Assembly (NCBI GenBank): GCA_030835385.1
Contig: JAURPI010000040.1
Location: 1-64,000 of the forward strand
DNA: 64,000 bases
Direction of reading: 5' to 3'
Source of the DNA: Alphaproteobacteria bacterium
GTDB lineage: Bacteria > Pseudomonadota > Alphaproteobacteria > Rhodospirillales > Rhodospirillaceae
The notes below the pieces were generated by a model. That model searched no databases. It saw only the letters and a program-made list of their open reading frames with translations, and was not told the DNA's origin. Each line of letters opens with the position of its first letter. Position 1 is the first letter of the stretch. A program made the position numbers and the translations under genes. This document shows positions 63,990-64,000 of the stretch, in pieces.

Positions 63990-64000
63990 TTGGCGCGTAT
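63990..64000 (+). CDS. rpsM: 30S ribosomal protein S13, first codons only
   Basis: The window ends 11 bases into a frame that starts TTG and reads M-A-R-(I), the invariant start of alphaproteobacterial S13. AAGGAG lies eight bases upstream. Position after secY-adk supports the call, but too little is present for more. Confidence 0.6.

Overview
The window reads as a piece of an aerobic, probably marine or aquatic alphaproteobacterial chromosome. I cannot name the genus. The signs are the ribosomal order ending secY-adk-rpsM, an aa3-type cytochrome oxidase cluster with CtaG and DUF983, an ECF sigma/ChrR singlet-oxygen switch with its lipid-modification genes, an ELM1-family protein, and many Tat- or Sec-exported proteins of unknown function.

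Layout. 1-15,000 is an accessory region: oligopeptide-type solute-binding proteins, a divergent alpha/beta-hydrolase-SDR operon, two DUF1838 proteins, a Tat-exported amidohydrolase, a secreted VOC protein and a cupin protein. A two-component system here faces a secreted repeat protein and a tiny exported peptide. 15,000-22,500 holds a cold-shock protein, a TPP-dependent enzyme next to a PyrE-like phosphoribosyltransferase, ELM1, a hydroxypyruvate-isomerase-like protein, a solute-binding protein and a GST. 22,500-28,500 is one minus-strand operon: RidA, rhodanese and universal stress proteins followed by a three-subunit molybdoenzyme resembling the cytoplasmic sulfite dehydrogenase SoeABC. 28,800-38,000 has an ammonium transporter and then two divergent respiratory operons: coxB-coxA-ctaG-coxC-DUF983, against a small CoxF-like peptide, DUF420, a degenerate haem-copper-oxidase-like protein and ctaB. 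39,400-48,600 is the RpoE/ChrR photooxidative-stress cluster (DUF6134, SDR, NTF2-like, DUF3833, MFS, Cfa-like methyltransferase, DUF1365, FAD oxidoreductase), with a recognisable ECF promoter before rpoE. 49,700-64,000 is translation: tRNA-Thr, rlmB, tRNA-Tyr, tRNA-Gly, tuf and the full S10-spc cluster to secY-adk, breaking off at the first codons of rpsM.

Most notable: (1) the oxidase-like protein at 35501-36967 keeps candidate haem-ligand histidines but lacks the CuB His-His pair and the Tyr motif; (2) tRNA-Tyr-tRNA-Gly-tuf runs straight into rpsJ, the junction expected if two tuf copies had recombined or been collapsed in assembly; (3) at least five genes are decaying (DsbA, solute-binding protein, DUF3500, GST, response regulator); (4) a two-component system faces a small exported peptide and a two-repeat periplasmic protein across GTAAC repeats. 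I saw no insertion sequence, prophage or CRISPR array.
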